Shown: piece by piece, positions 8,966-17,417 of the stretch
Numbering within the stretch: the first letter of the stretch is position 1
Layout: every line of letters begins with the position of its first letter
Assembly (NCBI RefSeq): GCF_903915725.1
Contig: NZ_CAIWTY010000075.1
Coordinates: 186,001-250,000 of the forward strand
DNA from: an uncultured Rhodopila sp.
GTDB lineage: Bacteria; Pseudomonadota; Alphaproteobacteria; Acetobacterales; Acetobacteraceae
DNA length: 64,000 nt
Direction of reading: 5' to 3'
Made by a program: the position numbers and the translations under genes
The notes under the pieces: model-generated
Database searches by the model: none
Seen by the model: the letters and a program-made list of their open reading frames with translations, nothing else
What the model was told of the DNA's origin: nothing

Positions 8966-10819
8966 ATGCCCACAATTTCAGAACTCCCGGTTGCGACCTC
9001 CGTCTCGGCCGCTGATCTGGTGCCGATAAGCCACGGCGGCGCGGCGATGGCCACCGCCGTGGGAACCCTGCTGGCTTCGACACAGCCGGCAATCATTATT
9101 CAACCGTCTGCACTGCTTGGCCGCATCAGTCTAGGGTCCGGCGGACCTGAGCAGGTTGACCTGGGTGCAGGCGTTAACCTGACCCAAGGCACCCTGGTCG
9201 CTACAGGCCTGGATCACGCTGGTTTTCCTTTGCTGTCCAGCCTGGCCCCGGGCGCCGATCTGGTTATCAGCAACCAGGGCACGCCAATGCTCATGCCGGC
9301 GTCATTGCTGCATGGGTTATTCTCGGCCGGCCAGAACGTTGCCATCACAGCCGACGGGACCATTTCAGCAACGGCATCGGCCGTCGCCACAAACAGCGCC
9401 ATCGGCAGTCTTCCGGTCGTATCAACGCTGGCCGGTCAGGATCTTGTGGCGGTCAGCCACGCCGGAACTAATTGCGCGATCAACTACAGCAGTTTCCTGG
9501 ACGGCGTCACGATAGATCAGGCGCGGACCGCCGGACCGGCCGCTGATACGGATACGATTTGGACGGCCCAGGGCAGCAATGTCATGGCCAGCCAGACTTT
9601 CGCCGCGATCTGGGTATGGATCGCGAACAAGTTGCCCACCTATAAGGCGCCCGTCGTCGAGGTCACCAGCAGTGTCAACCTCGATACCACCGTCCACAAC
9701 GGCCGAATTCTGGTTTGCAGTCAGCCGGTCACGCTGACGCCGTTGACGACCAACATGGGTAGCGGCTTTCAGTGCACCGTCATCAACGCCAGCGTCGGAA
9801 CGGTGACGCTCGGCAGCGGTTTTGTGACCTCGACCGGAAGCTTGACATTGGGCCCGCAACAGGCCGCATCGATAGTCTGCGCAGCCTATTCCGGCGGAAC
9901 CGTCGCCTTCGCCGCAATTGCCGGAGCAGCGGCCGTGGCGGCTCCGGGCCAGGTCACCGGCCTGGCAAGTTCGACGATAACGTCCTCTTCTATCGCGATT
10001 TCCTGGCAACCGCCCGGTAGCGGCGGCACCTCATCTTCTTACGCCGTGCAATACCGGGTGACCGGCACATCGTCCTGGAGCAACGCCCCGGCAGTCGTCG
10101 GCGCCACGACATGCGTGCTGAGCAGCCTGACCGCTGCAACCAGCTACGACATCGTTGTGCAGGCGATCAATGCCGCCGGCACGGGACCATCGTCTTCGAT
10201 TTTGACCGTAACAACAGCGGCCTTGCCTCAACTGCCCGTGCCCGCCCAGGTGACCGGTCTTGCCGCAACTCCGGCTTCCAGCAGCAGCATACAGCTTTCA
10301 TGGTCGGCGCAGACGGGAACCGGCGCCGCCACCAGCTTCACAGTCCAATACCGGGTGACCGGAAACACCACCTGGGCTTCGTCCGTGGCTGGTATTTCTG
10401 CAACCACAACGACGATATCCGGACTGCTAGCCTCGACAAGTTACGACTTCTCGGTCATTGGCGTGAACGCTTCCGGCAGCGGCCCGGTGTCCTCAATCGT
10501 GACCGCGGTTACCCAGGCAGCCTCGACACCGGTCACGTCGATTGCGTGGAACCTGTTGCCAACAGGCCCCTATACGCATGGAAGTGGATCGATCGGCGTC
10601 AACGCGCTGGTCACGCCAGGGAGTGCCCCGATCCAGTTCGGATTCTCTCTGTCGGCTACTACACCGCCGGCCTCTTGGACGGCCGCAATACTCGTGAACA
10701 CCAATCTCTGGGGCGCCTACGTGCCGACACCGGCAACCGCGGGCACGTGGTATGTGTGGGCGGAAGGCACCAACGGCACCGGTTCAACGGTCAGCTCGAC
10801 CCCGTTCCTGGTCCAGTAG
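8966..10819 (+). CDS. Tail protein with fibre-type N-terminus and two fibronectin type III domains
   Basis: 617 residues. The N-terminus (MPTISELPVATSVSAADLVP, then LLGRISLGSGGPEQVDLGAG) is paralogous to that of the 5541 fibre (LLGRISTGLGAPEVIAVGSN), so both probably attach to the same baseplate site or partner. Two tandem FN3 domains follow at about residues 328-420 and 424-515: each starts with (P/A)xQVTGLA, has SIxxSW, then YxVQYRVTG and SYDxxVxxxNxxGxGPxSS. The C-terminal about 95 residues are another Ig-like sandwich (TPGSAPIQFGFSLSATTPPA). FN3 and Ig-like domains on phage tails usually give weak carbohydrate contacts. The next gene starts 3 bp after the stop. Confidence 0.78.
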   Translation: MPTISELPVATSVSAADLVPISHGGAAMATAVGTLLASTQPAIIIQPSALLGRISLGSGGPEQVDLGAGVNLTQGTLVATGLDHAGFPLLSSLAPGADLVISNQGTPMLMPASLLHGLFSAGQNVAITADGTISATASAVATNSAIGSLPVVSTLAGQDLVAVSHAGTNCAINYSSFLDGVTIDQARTAGPAADTDTIWTAQGSNVMASQTFAAIWVWIANKLPTYKAPVVEVTSSVNLDTTVHNGRILVCSQPVTLTPLTTNMGSGFQCTVINASVGTVTLGSGFVTSTGSLTLGPQQAASIVCAAYSGGTVAFAAIAGAAAVAAPGQVTGLASSTITSSSIAISWQPPGSGGTSSSYAVQYRVTGTSSWSNAPAVVGATTCVLSSLTAATSYDIVVQAINAAGTGPSSSILTVTTAALPQLPVPAQVTGLAATPASSSSIQLSWSAQTGTGAATSFTVQYRVTGNTTWASSVAGISATTTTISGLLASTSYDFSVIGVNASGSGPVSSIVTAVTQAASTPVTSIAWNLLPTGPYTHGSGSIGVNALVTPGSAPIQFGFSLSATTPPASWTAAILVNTNLWGAYVPTPATAGTWYVWAEGTNGTGSTVSSTPFLVQ

Positions 10820-10822
10820 GCA

Positions 10823-12886
10823 ATGAGTCTCCTGTTTGTCCAACCGGGCCGAGCGATGGTTGTCGGGGCGGGTCAGCTCGCCCTGTATGCACCGCTTGCG
10901 TCCGCTGCGACCGTTCCGTCCGCCTCCCTGGTCCAGACGGTTGCCGGAACCGCGGGCTGGTGGGATGCCAGCCAACCGGGAGGATTGATCGGCCCCGGAA
11001 ACACGCCGCTGACGGCCTGGAACGTTGCCGGAAGCGCACTTCTGGATCAGTCCGGAAACGGCCAGAACCTCTTGCCGTTTTGCGCCCAGTCCACCGCCGC
11101 CGCGCCCCAGGGCGCGGCGCATGTTTCCGGCTTGCTGGGCGGAGCGGGATTTCCGGCAACCGGTTCCGGGCTCCTACAGCCGGCGCTTGACCCGGCGACC
11201 GGGTGGCATGTGTCTGGCTCCGCCGCGAGCGCCGCTTCGGCATGGACCTGGTATCTGGTCTGGTCGCGGCCCAACTGGCGGCAAAACAGCGGGGTCGATA
11301 CGCAGCCGATCACCTTGTTGTCGATCGGGTCTCAGCCTGTGTTGCAGGTGGACAGCGCCGGAGGCACCGGCCGGCTTGTGCTCTTCCCGGGAGCGAACCA
11401 GGTCGTGGTCAGCGCGTCGATGACCCGGCGCCACACGCACTCCATCGTCATCCGTTACTCTCCGTCCGCCGGGGCGGATCTCTGGCTGGATGGGGTTCGC
11501 GCCGCGACGTCGGTCCACTGGTCCCCGGCATCCCAAACCGGCAGCGTGCTATTGTTACACGACGGAACCGCAAACGGCGCCGCGCAATGCTGGCTTCATG
11601 AAACAGCCGAGTGGACCCGATCTCTGTCGGACACCGACGTCGCCGCCGTCATCGGCTACGCAGGCAGATGGGTGTGCGGCTCCCGGAAAGGAATTTACCT
11701 GCTGTTCAACGGCCAGTCGAATGCGATCAACTATGCGCTGAACGATGGCGCGGCCGCGTTGCTGGCACAGGGCGTTGCGTATTACGTCGGCGCGTTGGCC
11801 TGTAATGTGCTGGCAACGACGGCGAGCGTCGCGCCTTACACGATGCAAAGCGGCCATGGGATATACGCCACCAGTTCCGGCTATCCCGGCAGCTTCGTGC
11901 AAAATCCGGGCGACGGGTCGAACCCCTCCACTTGGTCTCTCGGAGCCGATGGCCTTGCCCTGCAGCAGGCGGTAGCCGCCTTGCCGGCCGAAGACCTGGA
12001 CGATGTCTGTGCCATCGTCTGGCCCTGGAACGAAACCGACAGCCTGCGCGCCTATAGCGAGTACAGCACGTTCAAGGCCGCTGCGCTCCGGTTTCTCTCA
12101 CTGGTCCGGGCGATGCTCGGGGATACTAACAATCGCATCCCGCTGGTCTGGTGGAACGCGATACCGTACGGGACCGCGGATGGCATCACGATGCATCGGC
12201 AGGTCGTTCAGAGTATCGCCGCCGATACAACCCAGCGTGTCGTCATCGGCAACGTTCAGACCAGCGACAGCAACTCGCGCGGATCGTCGTGGAATCCGGC
12301 AACCGGAATTGCGACGGGCGGTGATTCGTCCCATCGGGACGGCGCCGACAACCAGCGGTTTGCGATGCTGGCAAGCCCCATCATTGGCCAGGCCCTGATC
12401 GCAGGCGGTTACGCCGACTCGATTACCGCACTACCTGGCAGCCTTCCGAAAACCGGTGGCCCGGTGATCAGCCACGTGTATCGGCAGTCAAACACGACCC
12501 TTGTGGTCACGATCGTCCATGACGCCGGCAACGACCTGAAGGTCCCTTTGCAGGCCGCGGCGGGAGCAGGGTTCGCTGTTATGGACGGCGGCTCGCCGGG
12601 CAACGACGGAACGATCGTTTCAGCGATTTCGTGCCAGCGCATCGACGCAACGCACCTGCTGATTACGCTGCAAACCTCGCTTCAGAACGTCTCCGGCGCC
12701 TGCCAGCTTTACTACCCCTACGGACCCGCTCAGATCGGCCGGGGCAACGCAGTGACAGACAACTTCTCCGCAGTCGTCCAACCAACCGGATGGAATATCG
12801 GCACCGATCTAGGAACTAACTGGGTGCTGGATTGTCCGCTGTCGGCGACTTTCTCCGGCATCACGCTTTCGGACACGGCGACCTGA
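10823..12886 (+). CDS. Tail-associated protein with LamG-like region and SGNH-type esterase domain
   Basis: 687 residues. Residues about 45-280 look like a concanavalin/LamG-type sandwich (WWDASQPGGLIGPGNTPLT, LDQSGNGQNLLPF, LWLDGVRAATSVHW). From about residue 290 an SGNH-hydrolase-like domain is seen: GQSNA with Ser299 (block I of the sialate/acetylxylan esterase type) and DSSH with Asp501 and His504 (block V). A WPWNETD segment may be the block III loop. Together these suggest an O-deacetylase acting on the host polysaccharide. The last 130 residues are beta rich. The stop is only 6 bp from the end of the opposite deaminase gene. Enzymatic role is inferred. Confidence 0.72.
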   Translation: MSLLFVQPGRAMVVGAGQLALYAPLASAATVPSASLVQTVAGTAGWWDASQPGGLIGPGNTPLTAWNVAGSALLDQSGNGQNLLPFCAQSTAAAPQGAAHVSGLLGGAGFPATGSGLLQPALDPATGWHVSGSAASAASAWTWYLVWSRPNWRQNSGVDTQPITLLSIGSQPVLQVDSAGGTGRLVLFPGANQVVVSASMTRRHTHSIVIRYSPSAGADLWLDGVRAATSVHWSPASQTGSVLLLHDGTANGAAQCWLHETAEWTRSLSDTDVAAVIGYAGRWVCGSRKGIYLLFNGQSNAINYALNDGAAALLAQGVAYYVGALACNVLATTASVAPYTMQSGHGIYATSSGYPGSFVQNPGDGSNPSTWSLGADGLALQQAVAALPAEDLDDVCAIVWPWNETDSLRAYSEYSTFKAAALRFLSLVRAMLGDTNNRIPLVWWNAIPYGTADGITMHRQVVQSIAADTTQRVVIGNVQTSDSNSRGSSWNPATGIATGGDSSHRDGADNQRFAMLASPIIGQALIAGGYADSITALPGSLPKTGGPVISHVYRQSNTTLVVTIVHDAGNDLKVPLQAAAGAGFAVMDGGSPGNDGTIVSAISCQRIDATHLLITLQTSLQNVSGACQLYYPYGPAQIGRGNAVTDNFSAVVQPTGWNIGTDLGTNWVLDCPLSATFSGITLSDTAT

Positions 12887-12892
12887 CCCCGC

Positions 12893-13351
12893 TCACCGCC
12901 GATACGGCAGCGGCAGCAATGTCCGTATCGGCAGCTTGATCAGCCCGTTCGCGTCCCTGACGATCACCATGGCCGCAGGTGCATGATCCAAAATCATCTC
13001 CCGGCAGCCCCCGCACGGCGACACAACCGCCAGTTCCCGGTCTTCCTCTTCCGGCTTCGGATGCCTGATCGCCACGGCGGTCTGGATCGTCCCGTCCCCC
13101 TCCAGGATCGCACGCCCGAGCGCGACCGCCTCGGCGCAGATCGCCAACCGCCCGACGGTTGTCCCGATATGCAAACCGGTCCAGATCCGGCCATCCTTCG
13201 ATCGGATGGCGGCAGCCACCGTGTGCCAGAACGTACGATAATGCCGTTCCAGCACCCCATTGGCAGCAGCGATCAGCGCGTGATCATCGTCGGTCAGCGC
13301 GACGTCCCGCAGGACCGGCTCATTCAGCGGCTTCGGCTTCCTCGGTGTCAT
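12893..13351 (-). CDS. Cytidine deaminase-like protein
   Basis: 152 residues. The zinc-deaminase signature is complete: CAE at 72-74 (Cys ligand and catalytic Glu) and PCGGCR at 112-117 (two Cys ligands), as in homotetrameric cytidine deaminases and blasticidin-S-deaminase relatives. The extended C-terminus and acidic EEEDRE insert before PCGGC are unusual. The ATG (13351) lies within the last codons of recA, a 32 bp overlap in another frame, and no later ATG gives a full domain. It is therefore probably co-transcribed and coupled with recA. The substrate (cytidine, deoxycytidine or other) is not determined. Confidence 0.82.
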   Translation of the reverse strand: MTPRKPKPLNEPVLRDVALTDDDHALIAAANGVLERHYRTFWHTVAAAIRSKDGRIWTGLHIGTTVGRLAICAEAVALGRAILEGDGTIQTAVAIRHPKPEEEDRELAVVSPCGGCREMILDHAPAAMVIVRDANGLIKLPIRTLLPLPYRR

Positions 13352-14360
13352 CGACGGTCGACAGCATCAGATTGGCGATCACACCGGACTGCTCCCTGAC
13401 CTTGACCTCGATGGCATCCGCCATCGCGCGATGCTCGCGGAGGAACTGCTTGGCGTTCTCCCGCCCCTGGCCGATGCGTTGGCTGTCGTAGCTGAACCAT
13501 GCACCGGACTTTTCCACAACACTGGCCTTCACGCCAAGGTCCAACAGCTCGCCGACCTTGCTGATCCCCTCGCCGTACATGATGTCAAATTCGACCTGGC
13601 GGAACGGCGGGGCCAGCTTGTTCTTGACGACTTTGACGCGAGTCTGGTTGCCGACGACCTCCTCACGCTCCTTGATCTGTCCGATGCGGCGGATTTCCAG
13701 GCGGAGTGACGCATAGAACTTCAGCGCATTGCCGCCCGTGGTCGTCTCGGGATTACCGAACATGACGCCGATTTTCATGCGGATCTGGTTCAGGAAGATC
13801 AGCATGCATTTGCTGCGGCTGACGCTGCCGGTGATCTTGCGCAGCGCCTGGCTCATGAGCCTGGCGTGCAGACCCATGTGGCTATCGCCCATCTCCCCTT
13901 CCAACTCAGCCCGCGGCACCAAAGCCGCTACGCTGTCCACCACCAGCACGTCGATCGCACCGGAGCGCACCAACGTATCGGCGATTTCCAGCGCCTGCTC
14001 GCCCGCATCCGGCTGGCTGATCAGCAAATTATCGACGTCCACCCCAAGCTTCCGCGCGTAGGTCGGGTCCAGCGCGTGCTCGGCGTCGAGGAAGGCGCAG
14101 GTGCCGCCGCGCTTTTGCGCCTCGGCAATCGCGTGCAGCGCCAGGGTGGTCTTGCCGGAACTCTCCGGGCCGTAAATCTCGATGATGCGTCCGCGGGGAA
14201 AACCGCCGATACCGAGAGCCAGATCCAGGCCGAGAGAACCGGATGGGATCACTTCGATCTGCTCGTCCCCGGCCCGGGCACCCATGCGCATGATCGAACC
14301 CTTGCCGAAGGCCCGTTCAATCTGTGCCATCGCTGCATCGAGCGCCTTATTCTTTTCCAT
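13320..14360 (-). CDS. recA: Recombinase RecA
   Basis: 346 residues, normal length. It forms filaments on single-stranded DNA, performs strand exchange and triggers LexA self-cleavage. The Walker A loop GPESSGKT is at 64-71, the N-terminal region [20 protein letters not shown] is canonical, and the Walker B strand ([17 protein letters not shown]) and the L1/L2 region with [20 protein letters not shown] are intact. The acidic C-terminal tail ends [16 protein letters not shown] lies 8 bp before the ATG. An SOS box and a promoter-like sequence sit about 115-160 bp upstream. The downstream deaminase gene overlaps its end. Confidence 0.98.
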   Translation of the reverse strand: MEKNKALDAAMAQIERAFGKGSIMRMGARAGDEQIEVIPSGSLGLDLALGIGGFPRGRIIEIYGPESSGKTTLALHAIAEAQKRGGTCAFLDAEHALDPTYARKLGVDVDNLLISQPDAGEQALEIADTLVRSGAIDVLVVDSVAALVPRAELEGEMGDSHMGLHARLMSQALRKITGSVSRSKCMLIFLNQIRMKIGVMFGNPETTTGGNALKFYASLRLEIRRIGQIKEREEVVGNQTRVKVVKNKLAPPFRQVEFDIMYGEGISKVGELLDLGVKASVVEKSGAWFSYDSQRIGQGRENAKQFLREHRAMADAIEVKVREQSGVIANLMLSTVDDTEEAEAAE

Positions 14361-14473
14361 TCCGCATGTTCCTCGGTTCGAGACAGATTGACCGCTTTCT
14401 CAACCAATTTAGGCGCAAACGGCGCCCGATCACAACTAATACGTGCACATTCAAGCGAATGGCATTTGTGCCT

Positions 14474-14502
14474 CTTATGTTCCAATCTCTGCCGGGCGAC
14501 AA
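14474..14502 (-). promoter_or_regulatory. Probable sigma-70-type promoter of recA
   Basis: On the minus strand TTGTCG (14502-14497) and CATAAG (14479-14474) are separated by 17 bp. The first element directly abuts the SOS box, as expected for a LexA-repressed promoter. Transcription would start near 14467, leaving a leader of about 107 nt. The -10 match is modest. Confidence 0.5.
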
Positions 14503-14517
14503 GAACTTTCTATGAAC
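14503..14517 (-). promoter_or_regulatory. LexA/SOS box upstream of recA
   Basis: The minus strand reads GTTCATAGAAAGTTC, an exact match to the alphaproteobacterial SOS box GTTC-N7-GTTC, with an AT-rich spacer. It lies 143 bp before the recA ATG and next to a plausible -35 element, so LexA binding would occlude RNA polymerase. It is inferred that recA and the overlapping deaminase gene are SOS-induced together. Confidence 0.85.
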
Positions 14518-14594
14518 ATCGGAGCGATTCGCATAGAATATATGCGCCAGCATCAACCCTGACGCCCGAGTCGGCATAGCCAAAAAAGCGATCG

Positions 14595-15656
14595 TCAGCC
14601 CACCGGCAGCGAACGCCGTCCGAGACGCCAGACATAGGCTATGATCTCAGCCACCGCCTTGTAGTGTTCGGCCGGAATTTCGGCATCGAGCTCCAGACGG
14701 TAAAGCGCCCGGGCGAGCGGCGGGTTGGCGACCACCGGCACGTTGGCAGCTTCAGCGACCTCCCTGATCCTGGCAGCAACCTCGTCGGTGCCTTTCGCCA
14801 CCACGCGCGGCGCCGGGTTAGTTGCCCGGTCATAGGCAAGTGCGACGGCGTAGTGCGTCGGGTTGGTCACCACGACCGTCGCCTTGGGAACCTGAGCCAT
14901 CATCCGCTTGCGCGCTCGCATCATCCGAATACGCCGGATGCGGGCTTTCGTGTGTGGATTGCCTTCCGTTTCCTTGAATTCGTCGCGGATGTCCTGGCGG
15001 CTCATGCGCAGATCGCGGGCGTAGCGAAAGCGCACCCAGAAGATATCGGCGGTCGCCACAATCGCGTGGCACAGCAGACTCGCCAGGAAGATATGGAATA
15101 TCGGCCCGGCCACGGTGGACGGCAACCCGCCGGGGTCCTGTCTGGGCAGCAGCATCAGGCCTGGCAGGTCGCCCCGGACGGCAATCCATATCGCAGCGCT
15201 GTAGGCCGCCAGCTTGGCCAGCGATTTGACCAACTCCTCGAGGCCCTGCCGGCCAAACAGCCGCTTCAATCCGGCGGCCGGACTGATGCGGGAAAACTTC
15301 GGCTGCAGCGCGCTGCCGCTGAGCAGAAAGCCCGTCTGCACCAGGACCGCCGCCGTGGCGCCCACCGTCGCCGCGGCAAGATACGGCAGGATAGCGGCAA
15401 AAACGGCGCGGACGGCATTACCCGAACCGGCCACCCACGAATCATCGGCATGGGTCAGAAACCGGCTCAGCACCGCCAGCAGATCCCGCATGGTGGCCTG
15501 CGCCTGGTACGCCAGCACCCCGACGACCGCGGTCATGCTGGCAAAGACCGTCGCCTCGCGCGAAATCGGCACACGCCCGGCATCGCGAGCCTGATCCAGG
15601 TGCCGGCTGGTCGCTGCCTCTGTCTTGTCGCCCGTGGACTCGGACTCGTCCGCCAT
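14595..15656 (-). CDS. flhB: Flagellar export gate protein FlhB
   Basis: 353 residues. FlhB is the substrate-specificity switch of the flagellar type III export apparatus in the inner membrane. N-terminal ESTGDKTEAATSRHLDQARD and the four membrane segments in the first 215 residues fit. The autocleavage site NPTH is at 265-268 inside VVVTNPTHYAVALAYD, followed by the usual cytoplasmic FlhBCC domain. It is the last gene of the flgB-flgC-fliE-fliQ-fliR-flhB operon, starting 3 bp after the fliR stop. Transcription would continue towards recA, whose own promoter lies beyond the flhB stop. Confidence 0.96.
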   Translation of the reverse strand: MADESESTGDKTEAATSRHLDQARDAGRVPISREATVFASMTAVVGVLAYQAQATMRDLLAVLSRFLTHADDSWVAGSGNAVRAVFAAILPYLAAATVGATAAVLVQTGFLLSGSALQPKFSRISPAAGLKRLFGRQGLEELVKSLAKLAAYSAAIWIAVRGDLPGLMLLPRQDPGGLPSTVAGPIFHIFLASLLCHAIVATADIFWVRFRYARDLRMSRQDIRDEFKETEGNPHTKARIRRIRMMRARKRMMAQVPKATVVVTNPTHYAVALAYDRATNPAPRVVAKGTDEVAARIREVAEAANVPVVANPPLARALYRLELDAEIPAEHYKAVAEIIAYVWRLGRRSLPVG

Positions 15657-15659
15657 CCG

Positions 15660-16424
15660 TCAATGGCTCCCCGGTAGCGACCCGAGAAAGGCTTGCGCGC
15701 TGTCCCGCCAGGCCAGGATGATCGCGCTGCCGGTCAGCATCAGCAAAGCCAGCCCGCCAAGGATCTGGCCAGGCATCGAGACAAAATAGATCTGCATGCG
15801 CGACCCGGCGCGGGCGATCTGGCCGATGGCGACATGCCAGACAATATCGGCGACGACGAAGGGCGAGGCGAGCTGGAGAGCCAACCCGAACGCCGTGCCG
15901 GCGGCATGAAGCGCGACCTCGGCGCTATCGCCGGGGGGCAGCATATGGCCCGGCGGGATCAGCCGGAACAGCCCGTCCAGAGCCTTCAGCGGCAGGACGT
16001 AAAGCCCCGTCGTCAGAATCAGCATCGGCACCATCATTTCAAACAGCTTGCCCAAAGCCGTCGATTGCGAGCCAAGCTCCGCATCCGGCTGCAGCACGCT
16101 GGAGAGCCCGATCAGATAGGCGATGAACTGCGCGCCGATGGGCAGTGCCAGTGCGATCATCCGGGCGACCCAGCCGAACCACAGGCCGGTCACCACCTCC
16201 CCGGCCACCATCAGTGCCATCTGAATACCCGATTCCGGAACCAGCGGCGTCATAGGCTGCAAATCCGGTAGCAGCAGGACCGTCATGCCCAGCGCCAGGC
16301 CGATGCGGATAATCGCTGGTGCCGCGCTTTCGCCAAGCGCCGGCAGCAACGCCATCGCGCCGCCCACGCGCGCCAGGGTCAGAGCGAAGGCCGGCGCCCA
16401 ATCCAGCAGCGACGCCCAGTCCAT
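15660..16424 (-). CDS. fliR: Flagellar export gate protein FliR
   Basis: 254 residues, almost all hydrophobic, with about six membrane segments. FliR is part of the FliPQR helical export gate. Recognisable family segments are LARVGGAMALLPALGES near the N-terminus, VTGLWFGWVARMIALAL at about 77-93, and LQLASPFVVADIVWHVAIGQ in the C-terminal half (LxLAxPxxxxxxxxNxxLGxxxR type). The gene lies between fliQ (3 bp upstream) and flhB (3 bp downstream) in one transcription unit. Confidence 0.95.
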   Translation of the reverse strand: MDWASLLDWAPAFALTLARVGGAMALLPALGESAAPAIIRIGLALGMTVLLLPDLQPMTPLVPESGIQMALMVAGEVVTGLWFGWVARMIALALPIGAQFIAYLIGLSSVLQPDAELGSQSTALGKLFEMMVPMLILTTGLYVLPLKALDGLFRLIPPGHMLPPGDSAEVALHAAGTAFGLALQLASPFVVADIVWHVAIGQIARAGSRMQIYFVSMPGQILGGLALLMLTGSAIILAWRDSAQAFLGSLPGSH

Positions 16425-16427
16425 GGT

Positions 16428-16700
16428 TCACGATCCGCCGATGGCGAGGATGTGGTCGAAGACCTCGCGCGTGAAATTCAACAGCGTCGTGACCATGAAC
16501 GGCCCGAACAGCATCAGCGCGACGCCGATGGCCGCCAGCTTCGGCAGAAACGCCAGCATGGCCTCGTTAATCTGGGTCACGGCCTGAATGACCGACATGA
16601 TCAGGCCGACGACGAGCGCAACGCCCAGCACGGGGCCGCCGAGCTTGAGGATCACCACCATGCACTCATGCACCAGCGCCGCCGTTTCGCCCTCATTCAT
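16428..16700 (-). CDS. fliQ: Flagellar export gate protein FliQ
   Basis: 90 residues with two membrane segments (VVILKLGGPVLGVALVVGLI and IGVALMLFGPFMVTTLLNF) joined by the conserved AVTQINEAMLAFLPKL loop, which matches the FliQ family in size and layout. FliQ packs around FliP and FliR in the export gate. Its ATG shares one base with the fliE stop (TGATG arrangement), and fliR follows 3 bp after its stop. Confidence 0.96.
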   Translation of the reverse strand: MNEGETAALVHECMVVILKLGGPVLGVALVVGLIMSVIQAVTQINEAMLAFLPKLAAIGVALMLFGPFMVTTLLNFTREVFDHILAIGGS

Positions 16701-17005
16701 CAGATCGGCATTTTGATGATGTCCTGATAGGCCTGCACCACCCGGTCGCGAATGACAGTCGCGGTTTGCAACGTGAGTTCCGCATGCGACAGGGCAGCGA
16801 CGACCTCCGTCAGGTTGCCGCCGCCGCTGATCGCTTTCATCGCCTGGTCGTCCGCCGTGTGGCCGGTCTGAACGGCCTGCTCCAGCGCCTGCTGCACGGT
16901 GGAGCCAAAATCCGCCGCTGCTCCGCCGGATGCCTGCCGCGCCGTGCGGGCATAGGCTTCCGCCGCCGCCGATGGTGTTACGACAACAGTCGGGATCGTC
17001 GTCAT
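16700..17005 (-). CDS. fliE: Flagellar hook-basal body junction protein FliE
   Basis: 101 residues. FliE connects the MS ring/export gate to the proximal rod. The N-terminal half is Ala-rich, and the C-terminal half has the family pattern: FGSTVQQALEQAVQTGHTAD, then LTEVVAALSHAELTLQTATV and the end RVVQAYQDIIKMPI, which is the typical FliE terminus. Start overlaps the flgC stop by 4 bp and its stop overlaps fliQ by 1 bp, so the three are tightly coupled. Confidence 0.93.
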   Translation of the reverse strand: MTTIPTVVVTPSAAAEAYARTARQASGGAAADFGSTVQQALEQAVQTGHTADDQAMKAISGGGNLTEVVAALSHAELTLQTATVIRDRVVQAYQDIIKMPI

Positions 17006-17415
17006 TTGAGCAGATCGATCGTCTTGTTCAGCATGCTGCGTGTCGCCTGCATGACTGAAAGGTTCGCGCTGTAGGAACGCTCCGCTTCTTTCATGTCCAT
17101 CACCTCGACGAAGCTGTTGACGTTCGGCAGCTTCACATAGCCCTGCGCATTTGACGCCGGGTTCGCCGGGTCATAGCGGAGCTGCAAGTCGCTGGAATCC
17201 ACGCCGATGGCCTTTACATGCACGGTATCGACACCCGCCGCGCGATCCATCGCGCTTTCGAACGTAATCGTCTTGCGCCGATAGGGATCGGCTCCCGGGG
17301 ACGAACCGGTCGAATCCTGGTTGGCGATGTTTTGTGCAATGACGCGCAGGCGCGTGGTCTGCGCATCCATCCCGTTCGCGGAAATATTCAGCGCGCTGTT
17401 CAGATCGCTTGCCAT
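17002..17415 (-). CDS. flgC: Flagellar basal-body rod protein FlgC
   Basis: 137 residues, the standard length. FlgC is one of the proximal rod subunits exported by the flagellar apparatus. The N-terminal rod motif is clear (NISANGMDAQTTRLRVIAQN, then IANQDSTG), with YRRKTITFES in the middle and the C-terminal NSFVEVMDMKEAERSYSANL region that packs with the N-terminal helix. It starts 2 bp after flgB ends and overlaps fliE by 4 bp. Confidence 0.96.
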   Translation of the reverse strand: MASDLNSALNISANGMDAQTTRLRVIAQNIANQDSTGSSPGADPYRRKTITFESAMDRAAGVDTVHVKAIGVDSSDLQLRYDPANPASNAQGYVKLPNVNSFVEVMDMKEAERSYSANLSVMQATRSMLNKTIDLLK

Positions 17416-17417
17416 GT

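Noticed and set aside
10111-11190. Open frame of about 360 codons on the plus strand across two tail genes
   Set aside because: Overlaps the FN3 and esterase tail genes in another frame and has an Arg/Gly-rich composition without domain pattern.
12887-12892. Possible attachment site at the tail module/deaminase junction
   Set aside because: Only 6 bp lie between the genes and there is no tRNA or repeat at the junction; the other end of the element is outside the window.
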